Positions 24,003 through 37,500 of a DNA stretch of 64,000 nucleotides are shown piece by piece. Positions within the stretch are counted from its first letter, which is position 1, and the number at the start of each line of letters is the position of its first letter. A model generated the notes under the pieces. The model was given only the letters and a program-made list of their open reading frames with translations, ran no database searches and was not told the origin of the DNA. The position numbers were made by a program, and so were the translations under genes. The DNA is taken from assembly GCF_001411555.2 (NCBI RefSeq), contig NC_049904.1, positions 19,977,370 through 20,041,369 on the forward strand, given 5' to 3'. The stretch is from Juglans regia (lineage: Eukaryota > Streptophyta > Magnoliopsida > Fagales > Juglandaceae).

Positions 24003-24905
24003 ATTGTTTAATTTATAAGGTCCATTCTGGGCGATTGCATTGCCCATGCATGACTCTCCCTTGTCACATGAGCGTGAATAACACTCACTTGATTCGATTC
24101 TATCGATCATAAAGCTACAAAAAATGTTCTGGTCATGACATCTTGTCATGTGCCGTCTTTAATTAGACGATGATAAAGTTGTTGATCACATGCAAGTAGG
24201 GGTTGTGACAGCTAGCTAGGAGTAATATACAAGGCATGCATGCATTAACTTTATAATATCCATTTTATCAAATTCATCGGACTAGACTACTTACTCCAAT
24301 AATGCATTTTTAGACCCTCTTGTCATTAATGCAAAGGACATGATGCCCATTAATTAGTCATGCTTGATTTTTCATTGGAATGTCTACATTTTCTAGCCCC
24401 CTAAATGGTGCACGGCAACCTTAATGTCGAGCTAATTGTAGAGATTTCATGAGCTTCAAAACTCATGATCATGCATGTTTCGTAGTGATCATGGATGGAT
24501 CCTCAAGGACTCAGATTTTCTGCCATCATCTCACAAATTCTTTGACCTGTCCCATTAAAATGAGTACTATTTGGACTTTTCATATAACGATGAGAATTTC
24601 GTAGTGTTGTAGCTTTGCTGGAAGTCCTTTTAGAGAGACAACTTGAGCTGTAATCGAGTTAAGTTGAGTTGGTTTATTATTGGGTTTTATTTCATATATT
24701 CATAAATTATCTTTTTAACGAATTTGAATTTATTGTTCATGAATTGTTTAGTTGTTATATTATTTGTTAGATGAAATAAATGTCATTATTGAAATTATAT
24801 ATATATTTTTCAATTTTTATTATTAACGAGTTACATTATTTAAATTAATTGGTTAGGTAAATTATGTATAAAAATCTTGTAATCGTAACAATTAAACCAC
24901 TCATA
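23409..24905. repeat. Segmental duplication unit 1, right part
   Basis: Matches 41440-42378. Shared landmarks include GATGTTTCGTAGGGA, GCTGGAAGTCCTTTTAGAGA and AATTATGTATAAAAATCTTGTA. No gene; small ORFs at 23451-23633 and 23927-24112 are not conserved between units. Confidence 0.8.
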
Positions 24906-25141
24906 ACTTTTTACACATGCAAGTTTAGACGAACTAGAGTACTCGATCGGCTTTCTACATAAACTTTTACCTACATATTTATATCAATGAATAAATTTAA
25001 ATTTAAATTTAAATTATTACATATATCGCGCTACTGTTTTTATCTTTTTATATATTTAAGTCATAAAATATTGAAAAATACAAAGTTTTATGAACAGAAG
25101 AAGAGACACGAAAATTTTAGATTCTGTGGAATTATAATTAT
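24906..25141. other. AT-rich spacer, nothing recognised
   Basis: Just beyond the end of detectable duplication similarity. No feature supported. Confidence 0.5.
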
Positions 25142-25402
25142 GATATGATATCAGTCATCCGAAAGAGATTGTTAGCAGCGCAGGAAAGAAAAAAGAGGTA
25201 TTTAGACCATAGATGCAAGGAGCTACATTTCAAATCAAGAGACAACGTATTCCTTAGAATAACCCCAATGAAATGGGTAATGAGATTTGGAAAGAAATAT
25301 ATTGAACCATTCGAGAAACTGGAAACAGTCGGAACTGTTGCCACAACAAATGTCTCCAGTACAAGATGTATTTCACATGTCTATCTAATGAAAGTACATC
25401 AT
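25142..25402 (+). pseudogene. Ty3/gypsy integrase C-terminal fragment
   Basis: An 86-codon open stretch carries the end of a plant Ty3/gypsy integrase: RLLAAQERKKRYLDHR, a stretch matching the usual GDxVFLRITPMKWVMRFGKK, and a final ISHVYLMKV close to the common HNVFHVSMLRKY motif. The rest of pol is absent upstream and the sequence changes abruptly at about 25403, so it is a truncated relic. Confidence 0.8.
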
Positions 25403-26951
25403 TGACGGGATAACCCGTGCATTGCTCGCCGACTGTCACTGTTGATGACACCGGAAGGATCGTACGTAGCGGCTAACCCACGTACAGTGGCTGCCCACCA
25501 CGTAAAGTGGTGGTTCGGGCTTAGGGTTGGACTAAGGGGGCTTCTGGTGGAGCCAAGGAGGCTCGGTGGTGGTGGTACGGCAGTCCACAGTGGTTGAGAG
25601 AGGGATGGCCTTGTGAGTGAGGGAGAGAAGCCCATGAGAGAGTGTGTGCATGTATGGGTGACAGATCGGGGCTATGGACGGTTAGGATGGGTCGGTGGTG
25701 GCTGGAGGAGGCTAGAGATGGTGGTCACCTGCCGTGGGTGGTGGCGTACGGTGATGGAGGGAGGAGAACCCGTGTGTGAGGAGGAGTCTCGTGCGGTGGA
25801 TCTACGGGAGGCTACCGGTTGTGGGTCCAAGGAAGGAGGAAGGCGGAGGGTAGGGGGAGTCAATGGTGGTGCTTGGTGGCCATGGAGGCCGTGTGCAGCA
25901 GCGCTAGAAGCTGCGCACGGTGAAGCCGTGCTTGGGTCTCTACTTGCATGCGACGGGGAAGGTGCCTGCATGGAGGGGGACAAGCTCACTGGAGGGTGGT
26001 GGCCGGTAGGAGGAGAAGCTGCCGTGGAGGGGGTGGCGCCGTTGGGCGACGCACGGCATTGTAGTGAGCACCAAGCCCATTCGGGCTATGCATGGCCAAG
26101 AGAGAGGAAGAGAGAGCATGGGAGAGAGACGCAGGTATGGGGAGGCTCACCGGAGGGAGGTGGAGTCGGTGGAAGGGGCGGTGAGGCTCACCGGCGTATG
26201 GCGGCACCGGGCTAGGCAGTGGAGGATTTGGCGAGATAGAGGACTGCGTACGACGTATGCTGGGGAGAGGGAAGAGAGAGAGAGGGCTGGGGGAAAAGTG
26301 AGGAAGAAAGAGATGGGGTTTGGGTATTTAACTCAGTCCATTCGTCTGGGAGTCCACGCAACGATCTAACGATGGATCTCAAATACTGATTTAAAATGCA
26401 TAAAACATTAACTTAATTAAAAGTATTAAAAATAATAAAGATAGAATATTATTTAAACTAACTTTAGTTTATAAAATAATATTCCTTCATCATTAATAAA
26501 ATGATGAAGCCTTACTTAACATATTTAAGAGAATAAAACCATTTAATTAATTAAAGGTTTCAACATATTTTAAATCTCATAATATCTTAAATAGTTGTAA
26601 TCATTTTAATAATGATATTAAAATAATTTCTGACAATTATAATATTTTTGGAGCTCTTCAAGAATATTATAATTGTCGTATTTATAATCAATCTTAATTC
26701 AATGACACTGGAAATACTCCTTATAAATATTTCCAGGACATTTAAAACACTGGACGTGCCCTAGAAGTCACAAGATATATTTGAAGACAGGCGATCGAGG
26801 TTTGGCACGCCTGACGAGTCTCGCAGTTGCTAGATAGAAGGGGTAGACAATTCACATAATCTCTGCCCTTAGAATTTGCTTACGTCAGAAAGAATGAATG
26901 TACGTCAGAAAGAAAGAAGTGTACGTAAGAAGGAATGAGTAGGGTGTTACA
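25403..26951 (-). mobile_element. LTR fragment, gypsy type (3' LTR, truncated)
   Basis: On the plus strand it ends GGGTGTTACA at 26951. On the minus strand that reads TGTAACACCC, right after a polypurine tract (26952-26965), so it is a 3' LTR. Its distal part shares a block of about 300 bp with 31204-31545. GC-rich ORFs in several frames (25613-26369) have no domain and are shadows of biased sequence. The LTR's far end is missing at 25403, where the integrase fragment abuts. Confidence 0.6.
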
Positions 26952-27774
26952 TTCTTCCCACCTTAAATAAATTTCATCATCGAAATTTGCTTAAGGTTCT
27001 AAGGATTTTGCTTAGCATTCTAAGAATTTGTGTAGGCTTCTAAGAATTTGCTCATCTTTATCAGGGAGAGTACGAATGGGCCCTCGCATTATCTTCACGC
27101 ATCTTCGCGCATGTTTGGCATCTCAGTCACGTCTTGTACAATAATTGCCTTCACGTCTTGTCGTTCCTCCATTGACATGCTTAAAGTCAGCTTGAAACAC
27201 TTGAGTCCATCCATCACGTAGAGCTCATACCTTCCATGATAAGATTCTTGCCAGCAAGGCTTGAAGTCGCCATCTCGTTTTACATTTCAGTCCTACCTTA
27301 GTTTATGGTCGTTCATTTGTTTCTTAACTATTACAGTCTTCCTAACGTTTCTAGTCCATTCCTCAATTAGCATGCAACTATTGCTGCATGTTCTAACGTT
27401 CCATCATCCATTCCTTATCGTCTTACTACGTTCAGTCTCTGATACCTCTCACATTCTATGCATTTAGCATGACTACCCCTTTCTAGTTGCCAGTCTAACA
27501 TGCATGCATTCATTAGGTCATATTTTAAAAGCATCGTAGGATTAAAATAAAAATACTTTCTTGTACTTATTGTAGGAAGAGAGATGCCTTGGGAAGATGT
27601 CAGTTTAGATTTTTCCTTCACGTGCAATTCTCTTTTTAAAAGTATTCTTTCTTTGAAAAAGGTTTTCTTTCATTGGAAAAAAGTTTCTCTCTTCAATAAA
27701 GGGTTTTCTCTCTTTTATTTTGAAAAGAATACTATAGAGTCTAGCATAACCTGGGCTTTGCTCTGATACCACTA
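26952..27774 (-). mobile_element. Internal remnant of a gypsy-type element (PPT to PBS)
   Basis: On the minus strand the primer-binding site TGGTATCAGAGC is exact at 27760-27771, two bases from the LTR edge. The polypurine tract TAAGGTGGGAAGAA lies at 26952-26965, preceded by an ATTTCGATGATGAAATTT motif seen in plant gypsy elements. Only about 0.8 kb separates them, with no gag or pol, so the element is either deleted or non-autonomous (LARD-like). Confidence 0.75.
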
Positions 27775-30180
27775 TGTAATGTCCGTCTCTGCGGTGTGAC
27801 TTTGTATAAATATATTTAGAAAGGACGATGGGAATTACCGTTCGATCTAAAACCTTTTACTTGCACACCCAGGTTGCAAGACTCTACGTTTATAAAATAA
27901 AATGTGCATTGACAATAAAAGAGGTTTACAGCGGAAAATATTAATTTTACATTAGAAAGGCCTCTCATACATTTAAAACTCATGCCTAGACTTCCTTGCT
28001 CTTCCCCATGGGCCGTGTCCGTCTTGACCATTCAGTTCTTGTGGGGGGAGGGACATACATAAAAACTGAAATTAGTCGATGACTCGTAAGCATTACTTCA
28101 TACAGTTAAAATATAACAACATAGGTTTTCATTCATGCATACTATACGTGAGTGCATACGTGCTTACGTGCGTTCATTTGAAAACGTCACTGGACGAGAT
28201 TTTTCTTTTAAAAGGCTTTCTTTTCGGAAACGTGTCTCCCGTCAGTACCTTCATTTCTTAAAGATTCGTGCTTTCATGCATTCGTGTGTTCATGCATACA
28301 TCCATTCATTCTTATCACTTTCATAGGCCAGTACACACTGTTACGCCCTGTGTGTTAGGGTTAGCGGCCCTATGGCCAATGGATTCGCCCGTGGCCGCGG
28401 GTTGGAATCCCATTCCGTTAGGGTGCAGCACTAGGTGCACTACCAGTACTACTGCCCGGTATTGCAATCTGCCCATTCATTCATTGGGTACCCCTTTTCA
28501 TTCATTCATATGGCCGTTACGTATCTTCATACATTTCATTCGTTCATTCATTCATGCCAGCTCGAAAGAGCTGGAGCTTTCATTCTTTTCTTATCTTTCA
28601 TTTAACATGTCCTTTCATGAGAAAATATTCATTTTCCTAAAAAGCATCGTTTAAAACATGGGCTTAAACTTCATCTTTCATGGCATCCATAAGTATCACC
28701 TTAAACATCGTCTTTCATGGTATCCATGAGCATCACCTCATGGCATCCATAAAAGTGCCGGTTCGTAGGATCCATGAAAGCGTCCGTTTTCATGACTTTC
28801 TTTGCTTTCCTTTTTCGTGAGAAAACATCGTTTTATGATTATAACATATCAGTTCATTGATTTTCTTCTAAAATACGTACAATAGATACACCGTATAGTC
28901 ATCCATTCACATGCGTACAGCTAATACTTTGGGTGCGTAAACAGGGGCTGCCAAGGAGGGGTTGTTACGTACGTATACCATTGAACACTTAGCATTTTCT
29001 TTCTTAAAGCATCGTAAAGAGAAAGCGTTTCCTTTTTCATTTTCGTATATTTTAGAAAACTCTAGAAGAGTATGAATGTAACACTTATCTGGACTCCATG
29101 CTACTTTCATATCATGCAATGCATTCATGTACTTGTCAGATGACAACCTATATGCATACATATACCTTAGCATCATTCTCTATCTAATGCATAAGCAACT
29201 TAAACTAGAAATAGAACTATGCTTCACTTGGAACACTCTCCTTCAATCCCATGCTCTTCCATATCCCTTACTATGACAAGACCTCCGTCATTATGGTCAC
29301 CACATCTTCCAACTCAAGGTCTTGCTTTCAGTGCTCATTTACTAAAGTGAACCCATGATTCACCTTAGGGTTAAGACACTAGGACCTTCGTCTTACTCTT
29401 CTTATTGAACTCATCTCGATGCATGACTCAGACCGACAAAGTCACGCATCGCAATCCTAGACAGTATACCCATCACTATCTTCATGCACCTTAGCTCATA
29501 CTAATCCTCATTCTCATCCATACAAGCCACATGGCTCTAAGCCAAATCTGAGGCTTAAGCACCGTATAACTATGCTTAGGACAGATTACCCATTACATAT
29601 AGTGAATCTATCCGGCACAGGTGTCTCACCATGTTACACATGTACCTTACACCTTATCACCTAATATCAACATATAACATGTTGATCACCTGCTCGTAGG
29701 GATAAGGGCCATACTCCGATACCAACCTTCTCTCAACATGGCTAGCATGACTCTTCATGCTATCCGTCCCTTTTGACAGTTCATCGCAACACTTAAAGCG
29801 ATAATACTCCGTTCACAACTATGCCTTATGTCACGTCATACAGCTTGAGACTACTCCCAAGCTACACCATTTCCTTGTCGCGTCACCTAACATCCTGTTA
29901 CGTCAACTCCTAACTCATCATGAATATGGTTCCTCATGTACTCTCGTCACATCGTGACATCTCGTCACGTTCTGCTACGCCATTCCTACACTAACCCTTC
30001 ACCCATCGAAAGCACAATTGTCAGTAACCACGTCACGAAGTGGCGTTGCCCAGCCATAAGTCCAACACGGTGACACTTGTCACCTCAGACTACCGGCTAC
30101 ACCATGATTACTTCGGGACACTATTCCACAGTTCCTGACACTACTCACCATGCCCTATGCCCATCAACCACTTAACCAAC

Positions 30181-30935
30181 CTTATCTCTGCGACACGCCA
30201 CACAGTGTATCGTTGCACCTCATGGAGTACACTCTATGCATACTCCCTTCACACATGTTACGACCTATCACCACTATGGCGTACACGCCATATGGTGCAT
30301 CAATCCACCACATGGAGTACATTCCGCATGTACTCCCCTCATACAGATCACGCCACATCACCATTATGACATATCCGCCACATGATGCATCACTTCGCCA
30401 TACGGAGTACATTTCACATGTACTCCCTTCATACACACCACGCCACATCACCATTATGGCATATCCGCCATATGGTGCATCACTTCACCACATGGAGTAC
30501 ACTCCACGTGTACTCCCTTCATACACGCCACGAACCATCACCATTATGGTGTACACGCCATATGGTGCATCAATCCACCACATGGAATACACTCCTCGTG
30601 TACTGCCCTCATACACATCACGCCACACCACCATTATGGCATACACGCCATATGGTGCATCAATCCACCATATGGAGTACACTCCATGTGTACTCCCCTC
30701 ATACACACCACGCCACATCACCATTATGGCATAGACGCCATATGGTGCATCAATCCATCATATGGAGTACACTCCATATGTACTCCATTTATACACGCTA
30801 CGCCAGCTCACCATTATGGCATACCCGCCATATGGTGCATTACTCTGCCATATGATGTACACTCCACGTGTATTCCCTTCACACACGTCACGCCACATAA
30901 AGTACACTCCACTTGTATTCCCATTCCACATGCCA
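30181..30935. repeat. 90-bp minisatellite, about eight units
   Basis: The anchor CATGGAGTAC (with variants) recurs at 30221, 30311, 30401, 30491, 30581, 30671, 30761 and 30851, an exact 90-bp period with no indels, then a truncated unit. Each unit carries ATTATGGC...GCCATATGGTGCAT and an inverted pair GGAGTACAC/GTGTACTCC. Since 90 is divisible by 3, several frames stay open on both strands (for example 30150-30734), which explains the long repetitive ORFs without implying a protein. Confidence 0.95.
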
Positions 30936-32140
30936 CATCACCCATACAGTATAGGCTCCATAACCACACTACACAGCACAGTCCATAACACTTCACAGCA
31001 CACTTCACAGCGCACTACACAGATAAGCCCAACACTTCACATACACGGCACAACACATCTCCATACTACATAGATATGCCCAACACTTCGCAACACAACA
31101 CATCACATCACCACACTTCACAATTACCAACAGCACGGCCTACAACCTACTCAACTAATCAATATCTAACATAAATATGAGAGATAGAGGTTTATACCAT
31201 CAACATGATAACTCATGCGTTGCTCGTTGACTGTCACTATTGATGACACCGGAAAGATCGTACGTGGCAGCTAACCCACGTACAGTGGCTTTCCACCATG
31301 CGTAGTGGTTGCCCACCACGTAAAGTGGTGGTTCGGGCTTAGGGTTGGATGAAGGGGGCTACTGGTGGAGTCGTGGAGGCTCGATGGTGGTGGTATAGCT
31401 GTCCACTATGGTGGAGAGAGGGATGACCATGTGTGTGAGTGAAAGAAGCCCGTGAGAGAGTGAGAGAGAGTATGCATGCATGGGTGGCAGATCGGAGCTA
31501 TGGGCGGTTGGGATGGGTCGGTGGTGGCTGGAGGAGGCTGGACCAATATATATAGACCAAAATATGATCAACCTATAATTAGTTTGATGATTAGGGTATA
31601 GGGATTAAACAAAACACATAAGGGCACTTTTGGAATAACGGGGATTCATATACATAACAGTATAACTTCGTATGGAGCCATACTCACCGATAGATGAAGG
31701 GCACAAAGGCGGTGAGCTGGGCGGTTGTTTACGATGGATATGCTGGTGGCTAAGTACAGAGAGAGTGATGAGAAAGAGACCCACTGACGAGAGAAAAATA
31801 CGTGAAAAAGATAGAGTAAGCCGAGAGAGTGACACAGAGATGCCATCAGTGGCTTACCGAGTGGGACGCGGCGGACAAGGAGCAGCATGGAGTGATCGTC
31901 GAAGTTTTCTGTGCCGGTGGTAACGACGTGGAAGGACTAGCACCGTGTGTGGTGGCTTTGAACGGAAAAGGCACTAGGCTGTTGTTGCTCTGTTGTCGGG
32001 GGCTAAAACAGGCGACAACGGCTGGGTTTTCCGTGAGATGGGTGGCTCGCGATGGTGCTAACGGTGACTGGATGCACGGGGTTGGATTTTTGATACAGCA
32101 ACACCACGGACGTGCCACTAGTAGTCCCGGACAAGCCTTG

Positions 32141-32547
32141 TGTTATGATCCCACATTGACTAAGTATGAGATTGGTTGGTGGTTTATAAGTTTTTAGGCA
32201 CCCTTCCCTTGCAAGCCAGTTTTCATGGGCGAGTTCTACCTAATGGGTTCAAAACAAATAGTATCAAAGCCACCCCACGTATGCAGTCCATGTTACGACG
32301 GTTGCAATCTTGCGGCGCGGGGGGTGATGCAGGCATGGCACTGTTCATCCAGGACAAGGAAAGACCTAGCGCACAGCCAGCCCATGTGAGCATCAGGACC
32401 CCCGTGGAAATTAGTTGTGGAGCGTGGTGGTTGTTACAATCCCACATTGACTAAGTATGGGATTGGTTGGTGGTTTATAAGCTCCTAAGCACCAATCCCT
32501 TGCAAGCCAGTTTTCAAGGGTGAGTTCTACCTAGTGGGTTCGTAACA
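32141..32547 (+). mobile_element. Complete TRIM retrotransposon with TSD
   Basis: Two 116-bp direct terminal repeats (32141-32256 and 32432-32547) begin TGTTAYRATCCCACATTG and end in AACA. They are flanked by the 5-bp duplication CCTTG (32136-32140 and 32548-32552). A tRNA-Met primer site (AGTATCAAAGCCA) follows the first repeat within three bases, and a purine-rich tract (GGAGCGTGGTGG) precedes the second. The internal region is only 175 bp and non-coding. These are the defining features of a terminal-repeat retrotransposon in miniature, mobilised by proteins from other elements. Confidence 0.92.
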
Positions 32548-34517
32548 CCTTGCTAGCAGCAGCGGAGTGGAGGTCTCGGTTTGACCTTCCTTGATGAGGA
32601 GGATGGGAGGCGGCAACTCTAGTCTAAAGGTTGAAGGTGAATACTATGTGCATGAGACTGAGGGCTAACAGCAGGTGTATATATAGAGGATTGGATAATC
32701 AAAAGAAAACCCTAGATGAGGGAGTGTTATGTATGCAGTGAGTAAATGGAAGTGAACGTGTAGAACGTGGAGTCTAAAATTATTTTTGCGAGCTAGGCTC
32801 TTTAACCTGAAAATATTTGGCCCACGCGTTGATCTTGTATGGGGTTAATGCATGGCCTTTTGCCTAAGTTTTTGGGCCTCGACTCAACCTAGAAAAAAAT
32901 TACCCTTGTCCCATAAATTGTTTTAGTGAAGATCCACTTGGTCCATTAAAAGATTTTAAACCTATCCAAAAATTATAATCCACCAAAAATATTTTAGGCC
33001 CATACTCTCTTCCAAAAAATTTTACTCAAAATTACAAATGGGCTTTTCATACCTATAAACCCAAAAATCTTGTAAAGCGGGCTTGGCTGGGCCCGGGTGT
33101 TACAATACCAGGAGTGTAAGATCTACAAAGAAATTCATTTATCTGGTTTAATGTGATACATCATATCTATTTTATAATACAAAATATTTTATAATATAAC
33201 GTATTATATAAACTATTTCAGTTTATAAATTTTTATATTTTTTATAAGATTTTTTTATAAATCAAGCATTTTTCATAATCAACAAACTCAGTAACAAAAA
33301 AAATGATTGAAACTAGTTTACCAAAGACTATAAATGTATAAGAGTGGCATTGGGAAAAATCCCTCGTTAATAAGACTATGCTTAGAGCTAGTTTGGGAAC
33401 ACATGTATTCTCAAATATTTTCATATATTTCCTCTCAAACATCACTCAAACACAAAACACTTTTCAATTTCAAATTTTTAACTTTTTCATCTAATTATTA
33501 CCTAATAATTACAATTTTCACAAACTTCTACATAAAATACAAAAACAAATACTGCTTTTTCAGATTTCAAAACAATAATAATATTAAAAAACTATATTCA
33601 AGTAATATTTTTGTTCAATTTTTTCTCTCTTTTGTCAAAACTCAATAAAACATCTTAACTCAAACTATTTTGTTATTATTCATAAACAATTTTACTACTA
33701 TTTATAGATATTTTGAAATATTATATGTGTCCAAACTAGGCCTAACTGTCGACTTTATTTATGTTTTAGATGAGTATGACTTTTTATCCAATTTGATCCA
33801 AAATATCGCATCTATTGCCCATCAACTATTGCCAGGAACATAATTTACATTATTGTAATAGAAATGTTCATTTGCTAGTTGGCTTTTCGTTTGCAACAAA
33901 CTAGCTAGCTAGAAACTTGATGAAGCTTATTAATGAGAGGTCGACATTTCAGGTTGGTGATAATGAAGCCGAAATTATGTTTACAGTAGCTTCATTGTGC
34001 AAAAATGTATCTCCATCACTTAGGCCGGCCATGTACGTATGAGGTTAATTTATGTTTAAACTAGCTTTTTGGAAGGATAAATGTATCTCTAATCTTGACT
34101 TTTAAGTAGTGGAATATGTGAGTATTGTTCTAGTTTTACCACATGACATATTCAACCGTTAATGATGATGATTTCAAGCGAACAACTATGATGGAGAAGT
34201 TTTTGGAACAACCTCACTATATCTGCGATTTGCCGACGAGGTAATATTGATTCCTTTGTGTATTCTGATCTAATTTTTCTAGCACCTAGACATACAATAA
34301 ATAGATGACACGATACATTCATAACAGTAATTTACATAAAAAGTTGTAGTTTGGGGACAAAATGACAACTTAGATAGTTCCACGATAATATGGCAAAATA
34401 ACTAATAGTTTAGGGTGTAAATTGTAATCTTCTCTAAAAACAATGAAGCATAACGGCTAAATCCCAAACATAAGAGGCACAAACATGAGGGAGTTGTAAG
34501 CAAACTTGACACTCAAC

Positions 34518-37500
34518 TTAGCTCCTTCTACTATCTAGTACAAACTTTAATTTGACCTTATTGAGTGTCGTTGAAACATGTTTTATGTCAATTCTTTGCA
34601 AAGGTGACTCTGCACAACAATCCAAAGCCAATCTCATAACTGAAGATATGCAGTCCACCATGGCAGCATGTTTTTTTTCATTTCTCAACAAATTGGCATC
34701 AGTAATATTGAGTATTGAAGTGAGCAGTGATTCATCTACCCAATGTTTTAAGGTCATTTCTCCAATAAACATGTCATCCGTAGGCTTCTTTCTTGTGAAA
34801 GTTTCCATTAGTAGAATGCCATAACTATACACATCGCCTCTTGTAGAAACAACTCCTTCTAGTCCATACTCTGTCGATAACATTCTAACTCATCATATAT
34901 ACTTTCTTATTTTATAATAGTAAACAAACAAATATGAAAAAAACAACTTGTAGATCAAACTCAATATATATATATATTTTGCTCTGAACTCAAAAGATAT
35001 TTAATTGCATGTGAATGAGTCGAAGGATGAACATGCAATTTGAAACGGAAAAGTTTGGAAATTTACCTGGTGCCATGTACCCAAAAGTGGCAAGAGTCAT
35101 GGTATGCATCATAGAGTCCTGATCATCTAAGAGTTTGGCCATGCCAAAATCGGCAACATGTGCAACCATTTCTTCATCTAATAAGACATTGCTAGGCTTC
35201 AGATCACAATGAATAATTGTTGTTGAATAACCATGATGAAGGTATTCTAATGCTGATGCGATATCAATCATGATATTTAGCCTTTGTAAGATATTCAGAT
35301 AGTGATCTTGAGAGTGCAACCATTTCTCTAAGTTTCCATTATGCATGTATTCCAATACAAGGGCTTTGAAGTCAATATTGCTACAAATGGTGATGATTTT
35401 GACAAGATTTCGATGACGAATATTTCTTAGCACTTCACACTCTGCATCAAAACTTTTGAATGCCCCTCTCACTTGCAAGTTCATAATTTTGATTGCAATA
35501 TTCATCCCATCTGAAAGTGTTCCTTGGTATACTGACCCAAAACTTCCTTCACCAAGTAAATTATTAGAGTTGAATCCATTCGTTGCTTGTACAAGTTGTT
35601 GGTGAGAAATTCTTCTCCATGTAACTAGAGGGTACATGCCTGCTTGAGCAGGAGATTTTGGATTCCTCTTTTTCCATCTTTTCCATAAAAATGCAAGGGT
35701 CAGTGCAAGCATTATAAACCCAATTGCTGGCAATACATACCTTAGCATATGTGGCCATGTTGTCTTCTTTTTGCCAGGATCACCTTCTTCACATGGGGGA
35801 ACTTTCAATCGAGCTGCACCACAAAGTGCATTGTTTGACATAAATGATGCAGCTGAGAAGTTTAGAAATGGTCCTCTTGTGGGAATTTCTCCTTGTAGTT
35901 TATTGAATGAGAGATTTAGATCTTTGAGGTAATGTAGTCCTTCTAAGGACTTGGGAATCTCTCCAGATAAATTGTTATTGGAAAGATCCAAGAACTCCAA
36001 GCTTACCAATTCCCCAAAAGATATAGGAATTGAGCCTTCTAGTCGATTTATTGCCAAAGAGAGATTAGTCAAATCTTTGAGAGCACCAATTGTTTTGGGG
36101 ATATCACCTGATAATTGATTTCTTGACAAATTCAATATCCTCAAGACCTTCATTTTCTCAATCTCAAATGAAAGAGAGCCACTTAAAGAATTGGATGAGA
36201 AGTCAACCTCCAAGAGATGTGTAAGCCTCCACAAGCTCAATGGAATCACAGAAGTTAATTGATTGTAGCCTAAGTAGAGAGCTCTTAGCGAAGTCATATT
36301 ACTTATGCATCTAGGAATGTGTCCAGATAGATCATTACCATCTAAAAATAATTCAAACAAGCTCCTTAGATAACATAGTTCTGGTGGGATGGTTCCTTTT
36401 AGTCTATTATCATCAAGGCCCAAACCTTGAAGCATGCGCAAACTTCCTATTGTGGTTGGAACAAGTCCTCTCAGTTTGTTGCTGGATAAGGTCAACGTAG
36501 TCAAACCACTTAAATTCCCGATCTCTATTGGAATGCTACCCTTAAGTTTGCAATCATATAGGTAAAGTGTTTGAAGAGAAAGAGAGAGGTTTCCAATGGA
36601 CTTGGGAAGGAAGCCGTTCAAGTGATTTTTGCTCAAAAGTAAATCAACGAGATTTATACAACTAGACAAATCGGAGAAAATACTCAATTCTGGAGATTCA
36701 ACTGTCAAATCATTGAATTCTAGGTTGAGCGTCTTGAGGAATATTAAATTTCCAAGCGTTTTTGGAATTAAGCCCGAGAATGAGTTCCAAGATAATTCTA
36801 CGATTTCGAGCTTTGAAGCATTAGAGATAGAGTTGGGAATTGTTCCGTTCAATTTATTTATCCCAAGAAAAAGTTGTTGAAGATTTGGAAGGAAGAGACC
36901 CATATTTGATGGAAGATGGCCTGATAGGTTATTTGACGTCATTGCAATCCATCTTATTGTTGAGATATTGAAGATCCCAAATGGAATTGTGCCAAAAAAT
37001 CCATTGATTTCAATATTCAAAACCTCTAGATTTTGTAGATTACCAATTTGATTTGGTATTAAACCTGTCACAATATGAATAGTCATTGGTATTTTCTATT
37101 CAAGATGATAAAGAAGATATAATGAAGCTACCTAGAATACTCATTAGCAGTAAGAAAATAACCATGACCTCAAAAATATCATGCATGGGGCAGACACATT
37201 ACAGGTTGAATTCAGGCTCCTCTCCCAATTCAAATTATATCATGTAGGTGTCACAATTAGTTAATGAATTTTTCTAGGTCCTCTTGCGATTTTGTTACTA
37301 GACTTGTTGAAATATTCTAGTTTCAATATATTTTGAACAAATTTAAGTATTTTGTACTTCAAATTGAAATTAATTGTTCAATCAGAGATGATCATAGAAC
37401 GTGTATACTAAGACTGCATTTGGTTTTAAAACTCAGCTGATCTCAATTAAACTTAGTCTAATTTTAAGCTGAATCTAACATCTAAGCATTCAACTCTCAA

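Larger units (their letters stand above)
27775..33104 (-). mobile_element. Large LTR-like block (5' LTR, about 5.3 kb, composite)
   Basis: It begins TGTAATGTCC next to the primer-binding site and ends CGGGTGTTACA exactly where duplication unit 2 begins. It contains CATT-rich low-complexity stretches (28260-28560), short CATGGCATCCAT repeats (28670-28790), the 90-bp minisatellite, a block shared with 25403-25710, and a TRIM insertion. I see no coding domain. It could be one very long LTR or two LTR fragments fused near 31543. Confidence 0.5.

Noticed and set aside
25613..26369. 200-codon and other ORFs, Gly/Arg-rich
   Set aside because: They are inside an LTR fragment, with overlapping open frames on both strands and no recognisable domain.
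30150..30855. 194- and 157-codon ORFs that look like a repeat protein
   Set aside because: The 90-bp period is divisible by three, so any stop-free unit yields a long ORF; several frames on both strands are open at once.
30181..30935. CRISPR-like regular repeat
   Set aside because: The units are contiguous, without unique spacers, and this is plant nuclear DNA.
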